Below are positions 7,795 through 16,785 of a stretch of 42,132 nucleotides of DNA, in pieces. Made by a program: the position numbers and the translations under genes. This DNA comes from CAYZBF01 sp964476585 (GTDB taxonomy: Bacteria; Hydrothermota; UBA3072). Location of the stretch: positions 1 through 42,132 of the forward strand of contig CAYZBF010000018.1 in NCBI GenBank assembly GCA_964476585.1, read 5' to 3'. The notes beneath the pieces were generated by a model. That model saw only the letters and a list, made by a program, of their open reading frames with translations, ran no database searches and had not been told where the DNA came from. Position 1 is the first letter of the stretch. Every line of letters starts with the position of its first letter.

Positions 7795-9069
7795 TCATGG
7801 AAAGATTCCACGTTCTTTATAAACTACTTCCAAACGTGACAGAGCAACAATATAAGCGGCTGTACGCCAATCTGTGTTGAACTCCTCAGTCTTATCATGT
7901 ACACGTTTGTAGGCTCTGGTGATTTTCCAGTGGAGTTTGGAATCTATCTCTTTGAGCTCCCAGGATTCACTTCTCTTGTTCTGAAGCCATTCGAAGTAAC
8001 TTACGATTACACCTCCTGAATTACAAAGGATATCTGGAATTATCTGAATTCCCTTTTCTTGTAACATTTTATCCCCCATAAAATCAGTTGGTCCATTTGC
8101 TCCTTCTGCAACCATTTTAACATTTAAAATCGGTGCTGTCTCTTTAGTTATCTGGTTTTCAAGTGCTGCAGGGATAAATATATCTGCTTTAGTACTCAGG
8201 AAGGTTTCATGATCTATTTCTTTACAACCATGATAACCTTTAACACCACCATGCTCTTTTACAAAAACGGTTAATTCATCAGGATCTATACCTTCTTGAT
8301 TGTAAATAGCACCGGTAATATCCTCAACAGCTATAAGTTTTGCGCCATGACTTTTCATAAGACGGGCTGCCCATGAACCGACGTTTCCAAATCCCTGAAC
8401 TATGTATGTAACTCCATCTAAATCAAATCCATTCTCTTTTGCCCATTTTTCGATACAAATTACCACTCCCTGACCTGTTGCCTTATTTCGTCCTAAACTA
8501 CCCCCAGATTCTATAGGTTTTCCTGTAACTACATGTATTGAGCAATGCCGCTCTTTAGGTGGGATGGTTGAGAGATAGGTATCAAGTATCCATGCCATTA
8601 TCTGTGGATTTGTGTTTACATCTGGTGCTGGGATGTCATAATCAGGGCCAATATACTGCCTAAGAGCAAAAGTAAAACGCCTGGTAATATGTTCTAACTC
8701 AGAGGGAGAATACTTAGATGGATCTATTTGGACACCACCTTTTGCACCTCCAAAAGGGATATTAGCGATTGCTGATTTCCAGGTCATCCAAGTTGCTAAA
8801 GCCCTGACCTCATCCATATTAACCATCGGATGGAACCGAATTCCTCCTTTAAAAGGTCCAAGTACATTATTATGCTGCACTCGATAACCTGTAAACATTT
8901 CAACATTCCCATCGTCCATCTTGATAGGGAAATTCACTCTAATCTCATTTTTTGGTTTTGTAAGAATCTTTCGAATGTTTGGATCAAGTCCCATTAGGTC
9001 TGCAGCTTTATCAAACTGTCTTTTTACATTCTCATATATGTTTGGAATCTTATTGTTGGTTATTGGCAT
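7795..9069 (-). CDS. gdhA: Glutamate dehydrogenase (Glu/Leu/Phe/Val dehydrogenase family)
   Basis: 424 residues from the ATG at 9069, chosen over an ATG 8 codons upstream because GGAGGT sits 7 bases before it. Catalyses reversible oxidative deamination of glutamate to 2-oxoglutarate and ammonia with NAD(P), linking nitrogen and carbon metabolism in the cytoplasm. The substrate-site lysines are visible: K74 in GPFKGGIRFHP, K98 in MTWKSA and K110 in PFGGAKGGV; YDIPAPDVNT supplies the catalytic Asp. The Rossmann motif is VQGFGNVGSWAARL (about 221-234). Length fits the hexameric class (about 415-450). It stands alone between the convergent glycosylase and the S9 peptidase upstream; the 95-base upstream gap shows no clear promoter. 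Substrate is most likely glutamate, but leucine or other dehydrogenases of the same family cannot be excluded. Confidence 0.93.
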   Translation of the reverse strand: MPITNNKIPNIYENVKRQFDKAADLMGLDPNIRKILTKPKNEIRVNFPIKMDDGNVEMFTGYRVQHNNVLGPFKGGIRFHPMVNMDEVRALATWMTWKSAIANIPFGGAKGGVQIDPSKYSPSELEHITRRFTFALRQYIGPDYDIPAPDVNTNPQIMAWILDTYLSTIPPKERHCSIHVVTGKPIESGGSLGRNKATGQGVVICIEKWAKENGFDLDGVTYIVQGFGNVGSWAARLMKSHGAKLIAVEDITGAIYNQEGIDPDELTVFVKEHGGVKGYHGCKEIDHETFLSTKADIFIPAALENQITKETAPILNVKMVAEGANGPTDFMGDKMLQEKGIQIIPDILCNSGGVIVSYFEWLQNKRSESWELKEIDSKLHWKITRAYKRVHDKTEEFNTDWRTAAYIVALSRLEVVYKERGIFP

Positions 9070-9164
9070 TATTACCTCCTTGAATTTTTTCATATATAAC
9101 GTGGATAAAGCTTATGCTATATTTATTATTATTAAATATCATTTTGGAAATTTGTATTACTCCA

Positions 9165-11144
9165 TCATTCCATTATATGATTCAATATAAATGTGTATGA
9201 CCTGGTATATTCATCTATAATCTGGGATTTGGTGAAAGAACCGTGCCCTGTTTTAACCTCCTCGTAGTAGAGTATGTCTTTCCCAAGTTCGTTTAATAAC
9301 CAGGAAAATCTTCTTGGGTCAGATGCAACAACTCTTGGGTCAACTGAGCCTGTAGTAATAAACATTGGCTTTTTTAAATCCATAGAATAAAAGATTGGAG
9401 ATAGTTTATATGTTAGTTCGCTTCCTATAGGTCCATACTCTATCTCCCAACCCTTCTGGAATGTAATATCTCCATGGGTGTTATCATAATCTACATCTGA
9501 CACTCCAACATCAGATATTGCACATGCAAATTTTTCAGGGTATTTAACAGCCAGGTAGTTGACTGTATATCCACCATAAGAACCACCCCAGATGGCTATT
9601 TTGTCAGGATTTGACCATTTTTCATTTACAAGATAGTTTAATGCACTCATTGCGTCTTCTAATGCCTGGAAACGACCTTCTCCATTATCTGCCATCTCCC
9701 ACTCAGGACCATAACCTGTAGAACCTCTAACATTGGGAAGCATTAAAATTATTCCACGGGATAGAGCAAATGCGATATTTCTCTGAAAGTACGGTCGACT
9801 CTGCGATGGAGGTCCACCATGATAGCTAACTATTGCAGGATTATTTCCATCCTTTTTTGCATTCTTTGGTATATATAAAAGAGATGGAATCATTGTTCCA
9901 TCAGTTGAAGGATACTGAATTACTTTAACTCCTATATTAGAGAAATCGAACCCAAACGTGGCTACATTGGCAACCTTCTTTATCTCCCTCTCCCCCACTT
10001 TGAATGAATAATTGGATGGAGGAGTAGTTGGAGAAGAGAAATCAACTACAGTCTCGCCAAAATCATTGGTGGAAAGTTCGTCCATCACTCCAACATCCAT
10101 CTTAGGAACTGTCAACTCCTTACCCTTTGGGCCAAATGCCACTAAGGTAGAATACCCATCTTTATTCAAGGACGCGACAACAACTCCTTTTTCTTTAGCG
10201 AAGGTGTAATCGTCTACCTCGATTCCCGGCTCATAAAGGAGCTTTAACTCTTTATTCCCTTTAATTAATGCAAAAACCGGGAATCCTTCTGGCTTTGATA
10301 TTTTAGATGTGAGAGTCAGAATATCTCCAGATTTGGTAAATTTTCCACCCAGATAGAGTCCTCTATCCGTTACATTTGTCATATCACGCGTCTTTTCATC
10401 TATTGTAAATAACTGGCTCTCAGAAAAACTGAACCATCTGACACACAGTATCTTACCATCATGGTAATCAATTGGAGAAAAGTACTCTTCTTCTGTGTAT
10501 AAGGTATCGATAGAACCATCACTCATTGAATAAATAGCAAGATATCTATTTTTATGATCATTTATTATAAGGAAGAATTCATCTTTATTCTTTATTTCAG
10601 GTGCAGTAAATTCAACTCTACTATCAATTAGAAGGGACTCAAAACTCCCATCTCTATTAAAACGATAAATGTCAAAAAGTTCATCACCATATCTATCAAC
10701 CATTGCAAGTAAATAATCACCTGATGGATGGACAAGGTAATATGTAACTTTTAATCCTTCTTCACTCCAGTTATTTGGAGATAGCTGCTGCGGAAATCCC
10801 ATTGGAGTGTCAGTGTAGAACAGAGCAACAGTCTCTCCTGTAAGTCTCATAAAATAGTAAATGCGTCCAGTGTTATCTATCCGGGATGAAGCAATATAAT
10901 CAATTGAAAGAAGGAAGGAAAGATCCCTATTAGTCGGCTCCCAGAATTTAGAACTCATTAATTTATCAATTGTCTTTTTATTCTCGCTTTGAATGTATTC
11001 CATTATACGTGTGGTATCGGTAGTTATCCACTCATCAACATCTTTTAGTATTTTTATTACTTTTTCTTCGCCTGGTATGGATGCGAAAAGATTTAAGGTG
11101 AGAAAAATTGCTATGAGATATATCTTAGTATTTCTATAAAACAA
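9165..11144 (-). CDS. Exported S9-family prolyl oligopeptidase / dipeptidyl aminopeptidase
   Basis: 659 residues. Signal peptide at 1-24 (KIYLIAIFLTLNLFASIPG). Residues about 70-390 are a beta-propeller-like region of repeated strands (GRIYYFM, GDYLLAMVD, DELFDIYRF). Residues about 405-659 are the alpha/beta hydrolase: S522 in WGGSYGG is the nucleophile, D602 in TGSVDPRV and H634 in KTGHGSF complete the triad, and SYHGGPPSQS supplies the oxyanion region. The start is TTG, supported by GAGGAGG just upstream. Likely periplasmic or extracellular peptide degradation. A promoter fits at 11187-11214. Its substrate preference cannot be read from the sequence. Confidence 0.92.
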   Translation of the reverse strand: MFYRNTKIYLIAIFLTLNLFASIPGEEKVIKILKDVDEWITTDTTRIMEYIQSENKKTIDKLMSSKFWEPTNRDLSFLLSIDYIASSRIDNTGRIYYFMRLTGETVALFYTDTPMGFPQQLSPNNWSEEGLKVTYYLVHPSGDYLLAMVDRYGDELFDIYRFNRDGSFESLLIDSRVEFTAPEIKNKDEFFLIINDHKNRYLAIYSMSDGSIDTLYTEEEYFSPIDYHDGKILCVRWFSFSESQLFTIDEKTRDMTNVTDRGLYLGGKFTKSGDILTLTSKISKPEGFPVFALIKGNKELKLLYEPGIEVDDYTFAKEKGVVVASLNKDGYSTLVAFGPKGKELTVPKMDVGVMDELSTNDFGETVVDFSSPTTPPSNYSFKVGEREIKKVANVATFGFDFSNIGVKVIQYPSTDGTMIPSLLYIPKNAKKDGNNPAIVSYHGGPPSQSRPYFQRNIAFALSRGIILMLPNVRGSTGYGPEWEMADNGEGRFQALEDAMSALNYLVNEKWSNPDKIAIWGGSYGGYTVNYLAVKYPEKFACAISDVGVSDVDYDNTHGDITFQKGWEIEYGPIGSELTYKLSPIFYSMDLKKPMFITTGSVDPRVVASDPRRFSWLLNELGKDILYYEEVKTGHGSFTKSQIIDEYTRSYTFILNHIME

Positions 11145-11186
11145 AATATCCTCCTCTGTTTATTTTTGTTTTAAGGATACGGAATT

Positions 11187-11214
11187 ATAATATAATGTCC
11201 AAATAGATTGTCAA
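11187..11214 (-). promoter_or_regulatory. Putative sigma70-type promoter of the S9 peptidase gene
   Basis: On the minus strand TTGACA (11214-11209), 16 bases, TATTAT (11192-11187), about 43 bases before the TTG start. Confidence 0.6.
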
Positions 11215-11229
11215 GAGATGATTTATGTT

Positions 11230-11300
11230 CTGAGTTGATCGCTTGGATTGTTGGTGGATTAGTGTGCTAATTAATTAGTTGGGAATGACTAATGACTCAC
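11230..11300. repeat. Degenerate short-period repeat next to the MITE
   Basis: Words such as GATTGTTGGTGGATTAG and GACTAATGACTCAC repeat loosely. The same run resumes on the far side of the inserted element at 11408-11428 (GACTATAGACTAATGACTAA), so the element split a pre-existing repeat tract. Confidence 0.5.
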
Positions 11301-11403
11301 GAGGCTGTGTCAAAACTCAATGATATTAACATTTCATAAAAATATTAAAAATTACAGCCTTCTTTCTATCCAATGGTATGAAATTTAATTTTGGCACAGT
11401 CTC
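11301..11403. mobile_element. 103-bp MITE-like element with TCAC target duplication
   Basis: The left end GAGGCTGTGTCAAAA and the reverse complement of the right end GAGACTGTGCCAAAA agree at 13 of 15 positions. Exact TCAC copies flank both ends (11297-11300 and 11404-11407), the mark of transposition with a 4-bp duplication. The interior is AT-rich and has no frame, so the element is non-autonomous and would depend on a transposase with matching ends elsewhere. The parent IS family is not assigned. Confidence 0.7.
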
Positions 11404-11434
11404 TCACGACTATAGACTAATGACTAAAATAATT

Positions 11435-11455
11435 ATCTGCGTTAATCTGCGTCCC
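11435..11455. repeat. ATCTGCG tandem intergenic repeat
   Basis: ATCTGCGTTAATCTGCGTCC repeats with a 10-base period. The complementary form (CGCAGAT units) is related to the motifs at 27940-27960, 32283-32350 and 41243-41273. Confidence 0.55.
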
Positions 11456-11470
11456 ATTATTAAATAAAAA

Positions 11471-11831
11471 ACGGAAGGGCTATAAGCCGGATTCTGTATG
11501 CATAAAATGCATGATGGTCATTGATCTATGCAGCTACCCGGGGTTATAGGCCCAAGTGAGACAGCCTACCCTATTTGCCTTGCATCGGATGGGGTTTACC
11601 ATGCGATTCCTGTCACCAGGAACCCGGTGGGCTCTTACTCCACCTTTTCACCCTTACCTCGCTCTCTATGTGTTCTAAGAATAATTCTCTTTGCATAGAG
11701 GGCGGGGCGGTATATTTTCTGTGGCACTTTCCATCACCTTACGGTGTCTCATTTCAATGAGCATCCCTCACTCAGTGATGTCCGGACTTTCCTCACTCAA
11801 TTTATTTGAGCGCGACCATCAGCCCTTCCGC
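11471..11831 (-). ncRNA. rnpB: RNase P RNA (type A-like)
   Basis: The catalytic RNA of ribonuclease P, which removes 5' leaders from pre-tRNAs. On the minus strand the 5' core GAGGAAAGTCCGGACATC, the P15/L15 element GGTAAACCCCATCC that binds tRNA CCA ends, the GCAAGGCAAATAGGGTAGGC region and the 3' core AGAATCCGGCTTATAGCCC are all recognisable. The ends are set by helix P1: GCGGAAGGGCT (11831-11821) pairs over 11 bases with AGCCCTTCCGT (11481-11471). A run of six T follows P1 on the minus strand, so P1 probably doubles as the terminator stem. About 361 nt, usual for bacteria. Confidence 0.95.
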
Positions 11832-11927
11832 TTATAAATTAATTTAATATACTTTTGGAAATCTGCAAGTATTATCGACTACTCTAACTAAGATCTCTAT
11901 TGATGCATAATCTCGGGTTGAAAGTCC

Positions 11928-12803
11928 CTACTCCGTCTTTACCCTCCCCAATTGGAGATTAAAGGAGGTTTTCGTCTCCCCCCCCCTCCCATCTCTTGCA
12001 ACTATCTCAATAAGAAAAGTTGTATCCTTTTCTAACTCTGGAGCTTCCCAGAGTAGATGATTTCTTGCAAGTCTCATACCTCTCGGTGCTTTCAATAATG
12101 AAAGACTTACCTTATCACCATCTACATCGCTCGTTCTTATCTCGTAGTCCATCTCCCGACCTTTAATTGCAGGAAGTTTTGAGAGGATTTCCGGTGGAGT
12201 ATTCTGGACAACGAGCCAGTTAGTTGCTCTCGGGAGACCTTTATCAACTCCGTCAAAAGGGATAACCTCCGCGTAAACATTATCGCCAACCTTTATTTTT
12301 GAACCAGATAGAATACTTCCTTTACCTTTTTTCTCATCATTTATGAACCATTCTGTAATAAGCTCTACATCATCTCCGTCGGGATCAAAAACATCTGCTT
12401 CAACTTTTAGATCAGTCCCTCTTCTTGGAGCCTCCGGAGTTATTTTAACGGACTGTATACTAGGTTCTCCATTACCTATTATAATGGGACCTATCCTTTT
12501 CTTTTCTTTACCCCCTATTAACACTGAACAAAAGACTGTGTCACCTTTAGAGAAATACTTGGGTAGAAGTTTTGGAGAAGTTATATCCTGTGTAATTCCA
12601 TTGACAGTCCAGCGGTAGGCAGGGTTTCTCTCTGATAATGCGGTGATTTCGACTCTTATAGGAGTAATTGAAGTAGGATTTTGCGGTGATATCAGAGATG
12701 AAACTACTCTTCCACCTTTCCTATGAGAATCTGCGGCGGAGGGTCTTTCTCCGCCGCAGCGTATTATCAACAGTAGGATAAGAAAGCCTATTCTTCTTTC
12801 CAC
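11928..12803 (-). CDS. Exported Ig/cadherin-like surface protein at the end of the pilus cassette
   Basis: 291 residues. The N-terminus MERRIGFLILLLIIRCGGERPS is a signal sequence. C16 could be lipidated, but the preceding Arg departs from the usual lipobox. Three beta-sandwich-like repeats follow: about 40-105 (NPTSITPIRVEITALSE, then FSKGDTVFCSVLIG), 112-200 (PSIQSVKITPEAPRRGTDLK, DPDGDDVELITEWFIND) and 205-285 (MDYEIRTSDVDGDKVSLSL, FLIEIVARDGRGG), with Asp-rich DPDGD/DVDGD loops that may bind calcium. The GTG start overlaps the end of the PilY1-like gene by 16 bases, so it is translationally coupled. Role unknown; probably a partner or anchor of the pilus tip protein. Confidence 0.7.
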   Translation of the reverse strand: MERRIGFLILLLIIRCGGERPSAADSHRKGGRVVSSLISPQNPTSITPIRVEITALSERNPAYRWTVNGITQDITSPKLLPKYFSKGDTVFCSVLIGGKEKKRIGPIIIGNGEPSIQSVKITPEAPRRGTDLKVEADVFDPDGDDVELITEWFINDEKKGKGSILSGSKIKVGDNVYAEVIPFDGVDKGLPRATNWLVVQNTPPEILSKLPAIKGREMDYEIRTSDVDGDKVSLSLLKAPRGMRLARNHLLWEAPELEKDTTFLIEIVARDGRGGETKTSFNLQLGRVKTE

Positions 12804-15800
12804 TTGATGAGTTCCTTGAATGACTTGAAGCTTTTAATTTTTTTAATCTCTATTTTCCCGGATGTATGGTTTATTTGCATGCCCGTGCCGTCCAGGGAAT
12901 ATGAATAGCGAGCAGGTTGAGGAACGCCACTACCAATTTCTGTTCCTTCGATCACCGCTGTCCCTCCTATTCTGATATCAAATGTGTATGAACGAGCCGA
13001 ACCAGTTCCTCCTCCTGCCTCACAGGGGCCACCAGAATAACCTTCTCCTGGAGTATAGGTCAAGAATTTAAGTGAATCCAGATAATAAATGGCCGGGGTT
13101 ACCACCTTTTCATCCGTATGTTGTAGTGTAAGCATCCATCCAGCATCCGTTGGATTTTTCGGTACTCCTAAATCATCCTCTCCGTACACAGGCATTGCTA
13201 TGCTCGTGTCCACAATTGCTGAATTAGGATATTTTAAGCAATAGAAACGGTCTTCCGAGGGAATGAATATATCCGAACGGTTACCAGTCCCGTATGCTAT
13301 CCAAAAATCCCCATAAACAGGATCCTTCCATACAAGCGGCCGGAAGAATGCAGGGTGCCAGTTAGATAGTTCAGAACTGTCACTTGAAGCGGGAAGTGGA
13401 GGTGTAAAAATGCATTCTGCTCTCCAATTCGAAGGATTTGGATTCCTTAAATCCACGAACCAGAGTTGTCCGAATGCGTCTGGAATAAATAAGCAATCGA
13501 AGCGATTCCCCATTTCTGGATCTACATTGATCAGAGCCGGTGTTGCAGGGAATGGCACTTTTATCAACGCAGCATCCCTACTTATAGGTGGTATTAGATG
13601 GACATTACCATTGATACCTTCCTCCTTAACCTTCCATATATCAAGCCCAATAATCACATTTCCTTCTACCTCTCCTCCAGAAAAGAGAGTATCAAGGAGG
13701 GAGATATCCATTGAGGAAGGCCACTGACCTCCACCCATAAATGCATAGAAGCGATCAATAGTTCTATTTGGATGGCCAGCCCAGTTCACTCCGACCTTAA
13801 AAATCACAGGTGTTGACCTAGTGAATCCCAATGTATCTTGAAGAGCATCGCTTTGCATTCCACTGAAGAGGAATTCAATTGAATTCATCGGATGCGAGGT
13901 TTCCCCTATGGGATCTGTGACATCGAGTGCAGTAAAGGACCTCCCCCCTTCTCCTTGAGGAGCTATGAGAACGGTATGCCATTCATTGCATTGTTTTAGT
14001 GAATCATTGTCACTTTCAGGGAACCAGATATCAGCAACTACTGGGGTAGCGTCGACAAAGTATTCATGGAAATCGAGGAGATTCTTCAACTTTGGAAGAA
14101 AATTCATCGGGATAATACCCCCAATCTCCTCACCTCCCCTACCACTCGCGCCATTTATTGAATCAGCAAAGATATGAAGCATTCCATCATTGGCTCCCAC
14201 ATAAATGAGAGAGCTTCTGTCCTTCATTTTTTGGTAGAACTGATCGAATCCCTGGTCCACGTAGAAATAATTGGGTAGATGAATTCTTACTGGAGAGGAA
14301 TGGAAAATATCACCCAATTCACCCCTATCATTATCCTCAAGTCCGTCTCTGATTAGGTCTATTACATCGGCTGCCATCCAAGAGGAAGAAACATCAAGGT
14401 CGCTAGAGTCAAAATTAGCGGTATTAAAGGGAAGCATATTACCATCTGGTTTTATACCATAGATATTCCTCGCGGATGCCAATTTATCCTCCTTCAGTGA
14501 ATCTTTTGCTGACCAGATGACAAGCTCAGGTGGTATAGAATCAAAACTAAATTCTCCTTCTTCTAGTTTTACTGCTTTTAAGTCACCATCCCATATAGGT
14601 TCGTCTCCAGGTAGGAAGGAAGCAAAATAGAGCCTCGACTGATACTCTGTTGAGAGGAATTCCTCTTCTACAGAAGTGACTTCTCCAGCTGCAAAGGACT
14701 GAGTCCTCTGCCCAACAATTTGCATAAAGATACGCGCTAAAGCTGATGAGAGATCCATTGCATTCTCAGCAATATAAGCATAGCCAGTGAGAAATGTTTT
14801 ATTTGGATCAGCCATTGAACAACCCATTGAACCATCTATTGCCATGGTATCCATACCTTCGTAGGTAATCATAGAATCAATAAATGCCGAGTCCTCTTTC
14901 TGTGTTCCACCCCACCTCGCAATCCAGTTGAGTTGATTGGCTCCCCAAACTGTAATACCTTCTCCGAAACCCACTGCATAAACCCTTATTGAATCATTAT
15001 GCCAGGCATCATATGCAGTAGAGACTACTTCCTCTGCACCTTTATTCTGGTTAGGTATGTATGGAGATACTTCATCTGTCCACTTACCACACATCGCCCC
15101 AGTATTCGACTCACCATCGGCTATAAAGACAATGTTATGCTTCATACACCATAGTTCTGGATATGTATTTCTCCAACTGTTAATATAATCCTTTGCCTGA
15201 GTAATCAATTGCCCACCAACTGTCATACCCCCATAGGATGTAAAGTTTATATGGTCCCAGATGTCAATAAAATGGGAGCCTAAGGAGTCAGTTTCTAGGC
15301 GTCCGTTACTCGCATCCTCCCACTTAAATTGGTATTGATTATAGGTCTCTTTTCGATCATCCCATCCATAGGACTCATTATAGACGTAACTGTAGTCACC
15401 CGGAACCGTATGGGAAGCTCCCCGGAAAAATCCATACCCTAACTTCACAGGCAGATCATCATCATCATCAGCGGTAACAAACCCATCGTTATCTGCATCT
15501 AATAGAGAATGAATAACAGTTAATGCATCCTTTATTCGGGTTGATTTATAGGAGTAAATGCTAGGTGTCTTCACAAGGGTGATTCGCATCTCTCCTATCT
15601 TGAGTCCCCACCCTGTAGAGACATTGACATAACATTCAACATCTTGGACTGTTTCCAGTCCTGAGGCATGGATTATAAGCTGTCTGTTTTCTCCCCAACT
15701 ACCTGTCCAAGAATGGCTTCCTCCATCAAAGGTATGCCAGGAACCACCACTCTGGATCTTTAATGTCCAACTCAAGTCACATCTACTCGACCACCAATCA

Positions 15801-16111
15801 AACCATTGCACATACAAAACCCAGTTACCATTTGCTGAATCTCCACTGAAGTCGCTCATCACTCCAGGTCCATCAGGGAGCATGTCAGTGTCGTACCATC
15901 CCTCAAGGTTCGTTCTCCAATCCGACCATCTATAGTCATTCAATCTGACAATCGTTTCCCAATGTATTGTTTCCTCATTCATTGAACCCGACCTATCCAG
16001 AAGCAGCAATGCAGAAGGATTAACAAGAGGCGTTTTGAACAACTTTTCATCTTTTATTTGTGCAAAAAGTAGACAGGGTAAGAGAAAAAACATGAATATT
16101 TTATTTTTCAT
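12788..16111 (-). CDS. pilY1: PilY1-like type IV pilus tip adhesin with VWA and P-domain-like insertion
   Basis: 1107 residues with signal peptide 1-18. The von Willebrand A MIDAS motif DRSGS is at 39-43; the rest of the VWA fold resumes near 190 (TRIKDALTVIHSLL), with GGMTVGG near 295 and FIADGESNTG near 330. Between them, about 55-185, lies an insertion resembling a proprotein convertase P/Homo B domain (LPDGPGVMSDFSGDSANGNW, LSWTLKIQSGG). A calcium-loop motif DADNDGFVTADDDDD follows near 205-219. Residues about 590-1050 are the PilC/PilY1 beta-propeller: HSSPVRI, LIYVGANDGMLHIF, EYFVDATPVVADIW, GGRSFTALDVTDP. Family role: at the pilus tip, controlling extension/retraction and adhesion. It follows the minor pilins as in other PilY1 operons and overlaps both neighbours. 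Confidence 0.9.
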   Translation of the reverse strand: MKNKIFMFFLLPCLLFAQIKDEKLFKTPLVNPSALLLLDRSGSMNEETIHWETIVRLNDYRWSDWRTNLEGWYDTDMLPDGPGVMSDFSGDSANGNWVLYVQWFDWWSSRCDLSWTLKIQSGGSWHTFDGGSHSWTGSWGENRQLIIHASGLETVQDVECYVNVSTGWGLKIGEMRITLVKTPSIYSYKSTRIKDALTVIHSLLDADNDGFVTADDDDDLPVKLGYGFFRGASHTVPGDYSYVYNESYGWDDRKETYNQYQFKWEDASNGRLETDSLGSHFIDIWDHINFTSYGGMTVGGQLITQAKDYINSWRNTYPELWCMKHNIVFIADGESNTGAMCGKWTDEVSPYIPNQNKGAEEVVSTAYDAWHNDSIRVYAVGFGEGITVWGANQLNWIARWGGTQKEDSAFIDSMITYEGMDTMAIDGSMGCSMADPNKTFLTGYAYIAENAMDLSSALARIFMQIVGQRTQSFAAGEVTSVEEEFLSTEYQSRLYFASFLPGDEPIWDGDLKAVKLEEGEFSFDSIPPELVIWSAKDSLKEDKLASARNIYGIKPDGNMLPFNTANFDSSDLDVSSSWMAADVIDLIRDGLEDNDRGELGDIFHSSPVRIHLPNYFYVDQGFDQFYQKMKDRSSLIYVGANDGMLHIFADSINGASGRGGEEIGGIIPMNFLPKLKNLLDFHEYFVDATPVVADIWFPESDNDSLKQCNEWHTVLIAPQGEGGRSFTALDVTDPIGETSHPMNSIEFLFSGMQSDALQDTLGFTRSTPVIFKVGVNWAGHPNRTIDRFYAFMGGGQWPSSMDISLLDTLFSGGEVEGNVIIGLDIWKVKEEGINGNVHLIPPISRDAALIKVPFPATPALINVDPEMGNRFDCLFIPDAFGQLWFVDLRNPNPSNWRAECIFTPPLPASSDSSELSNWHPAFFRPLVWKDPVYGDFWIAYGTGNRSDIFIPSEDRFYCLKYPNSAIVDTSIAMPVYGEDDLGVPKNPTDAGWMLTLQHTDEKVVTPAIYYLDSLKFLTYTPGEGYSGGPCEAGGGTGSARSYTFDIRIGGTAVIEGTEIGSGVPQPARYSYSLDGTGMQINHTSGKIEIKKIKSFKSFKELIKWKEE

Positions 16112-16773
16112 CTTTCGCCTCCTTCCTCTTCAGTTCTCGTAAATTTTCCTATCAATTCATCAATTGGTGAGAGCTGAAGGATTACGGGCATAAGTCTTTC
16201 TCTGCCGTTCTCCTCAACTGAAAGGAAGCTGAAATAAATTTTTTCTGGATATATTTCCCTCTCTTCCCTTTCTCTTTCGGATACTCTCATTTCTTCCTCC
16301 CCTAATCCTTCCATTTTTAATCTCTCTATCTCTTTCTTTGTAGGAGGAACCCGTTCTGGAAAGAATTCCCTTAACCTTTCACGCGAGAGGTCCTCAAGGG
16401 AAGAGATTCTCAATTTACTCTCCGTTTCCCTCTTTAATTTCTTCCATTCTTCCTTAAATTTTTCTCCCTTATAGAGGGCGGCGTATCGATTATGCTTTTT
16501 CATCTCAATAGCCCTCTTAACCAATATAAGATTTTCTGGTGTTCTCTTAATCTTGAATCGTTTATGTAATAAAACCATGTTGCCTCCCTCAAAGATACCA
16601 TAGTCAAGGTGTATAAACCCCCTTACTAGATTTTCTACTCCACCGTATCTCATAATCATTGAACTTCCTTCTTCAGAATTCAAAATCACTTCATAGAGAT
16701 CTTCATCAATGGCACTTTCGGGAATGGAATGCCATGCAAAACCACTCCACAAAGATAGGAATAAAAGTATCAT
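16108..16773 (-). CDS. Unknown exported protein in the pilus cassette
   Basis: 221 residues. A hydrophobic start (MILLFLSLWSGFAWHS) suggests a signal peptide. A short beta-rich part (30-75) is followed by a strongly charged helical segment about 85-170 (KEIERLKMEGLGEEEMRVSE), probably coiled coil. The C-terminus returns to strands (ERLMPVILQLSPIDELIGKF). I recognise no family. It starts after GGAGGTTAAA and overlaps the PilY1-like gene by 4 bases (ATGA), so the two are co-translated. Position suggests a periplasmic assembly or anchoring factor, but nothing in the sequence proves it. Confidence 0.65.
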   Translation of the reverse strand: MILLFLSLWSGFAWHSIPESAIDEDLYEVILNSEEGSSMIMRYGGVENLVRGFIHLDYGIFEGGNMVLLHKRFKIKRTPENLILVKRAIEMKKHNRYAALYKGEKFKEEWKKLKRETESKLRISSLEDLSRERLREFFPERVPPTKKEIERLKMEGLGEEEMRVSEREREEREIYPEKIYFSFLSVEENGRERLMPVILQLSPIDELIGKFTRTEEEGGER

Positions 16774-16785
16774 TTTAACCTCCTT

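Noticed and set aside
11575..11760. 61-codon frame inside rnpB
   Set aside because: The sequence is fully explained as RNase P RNA on the other strand.
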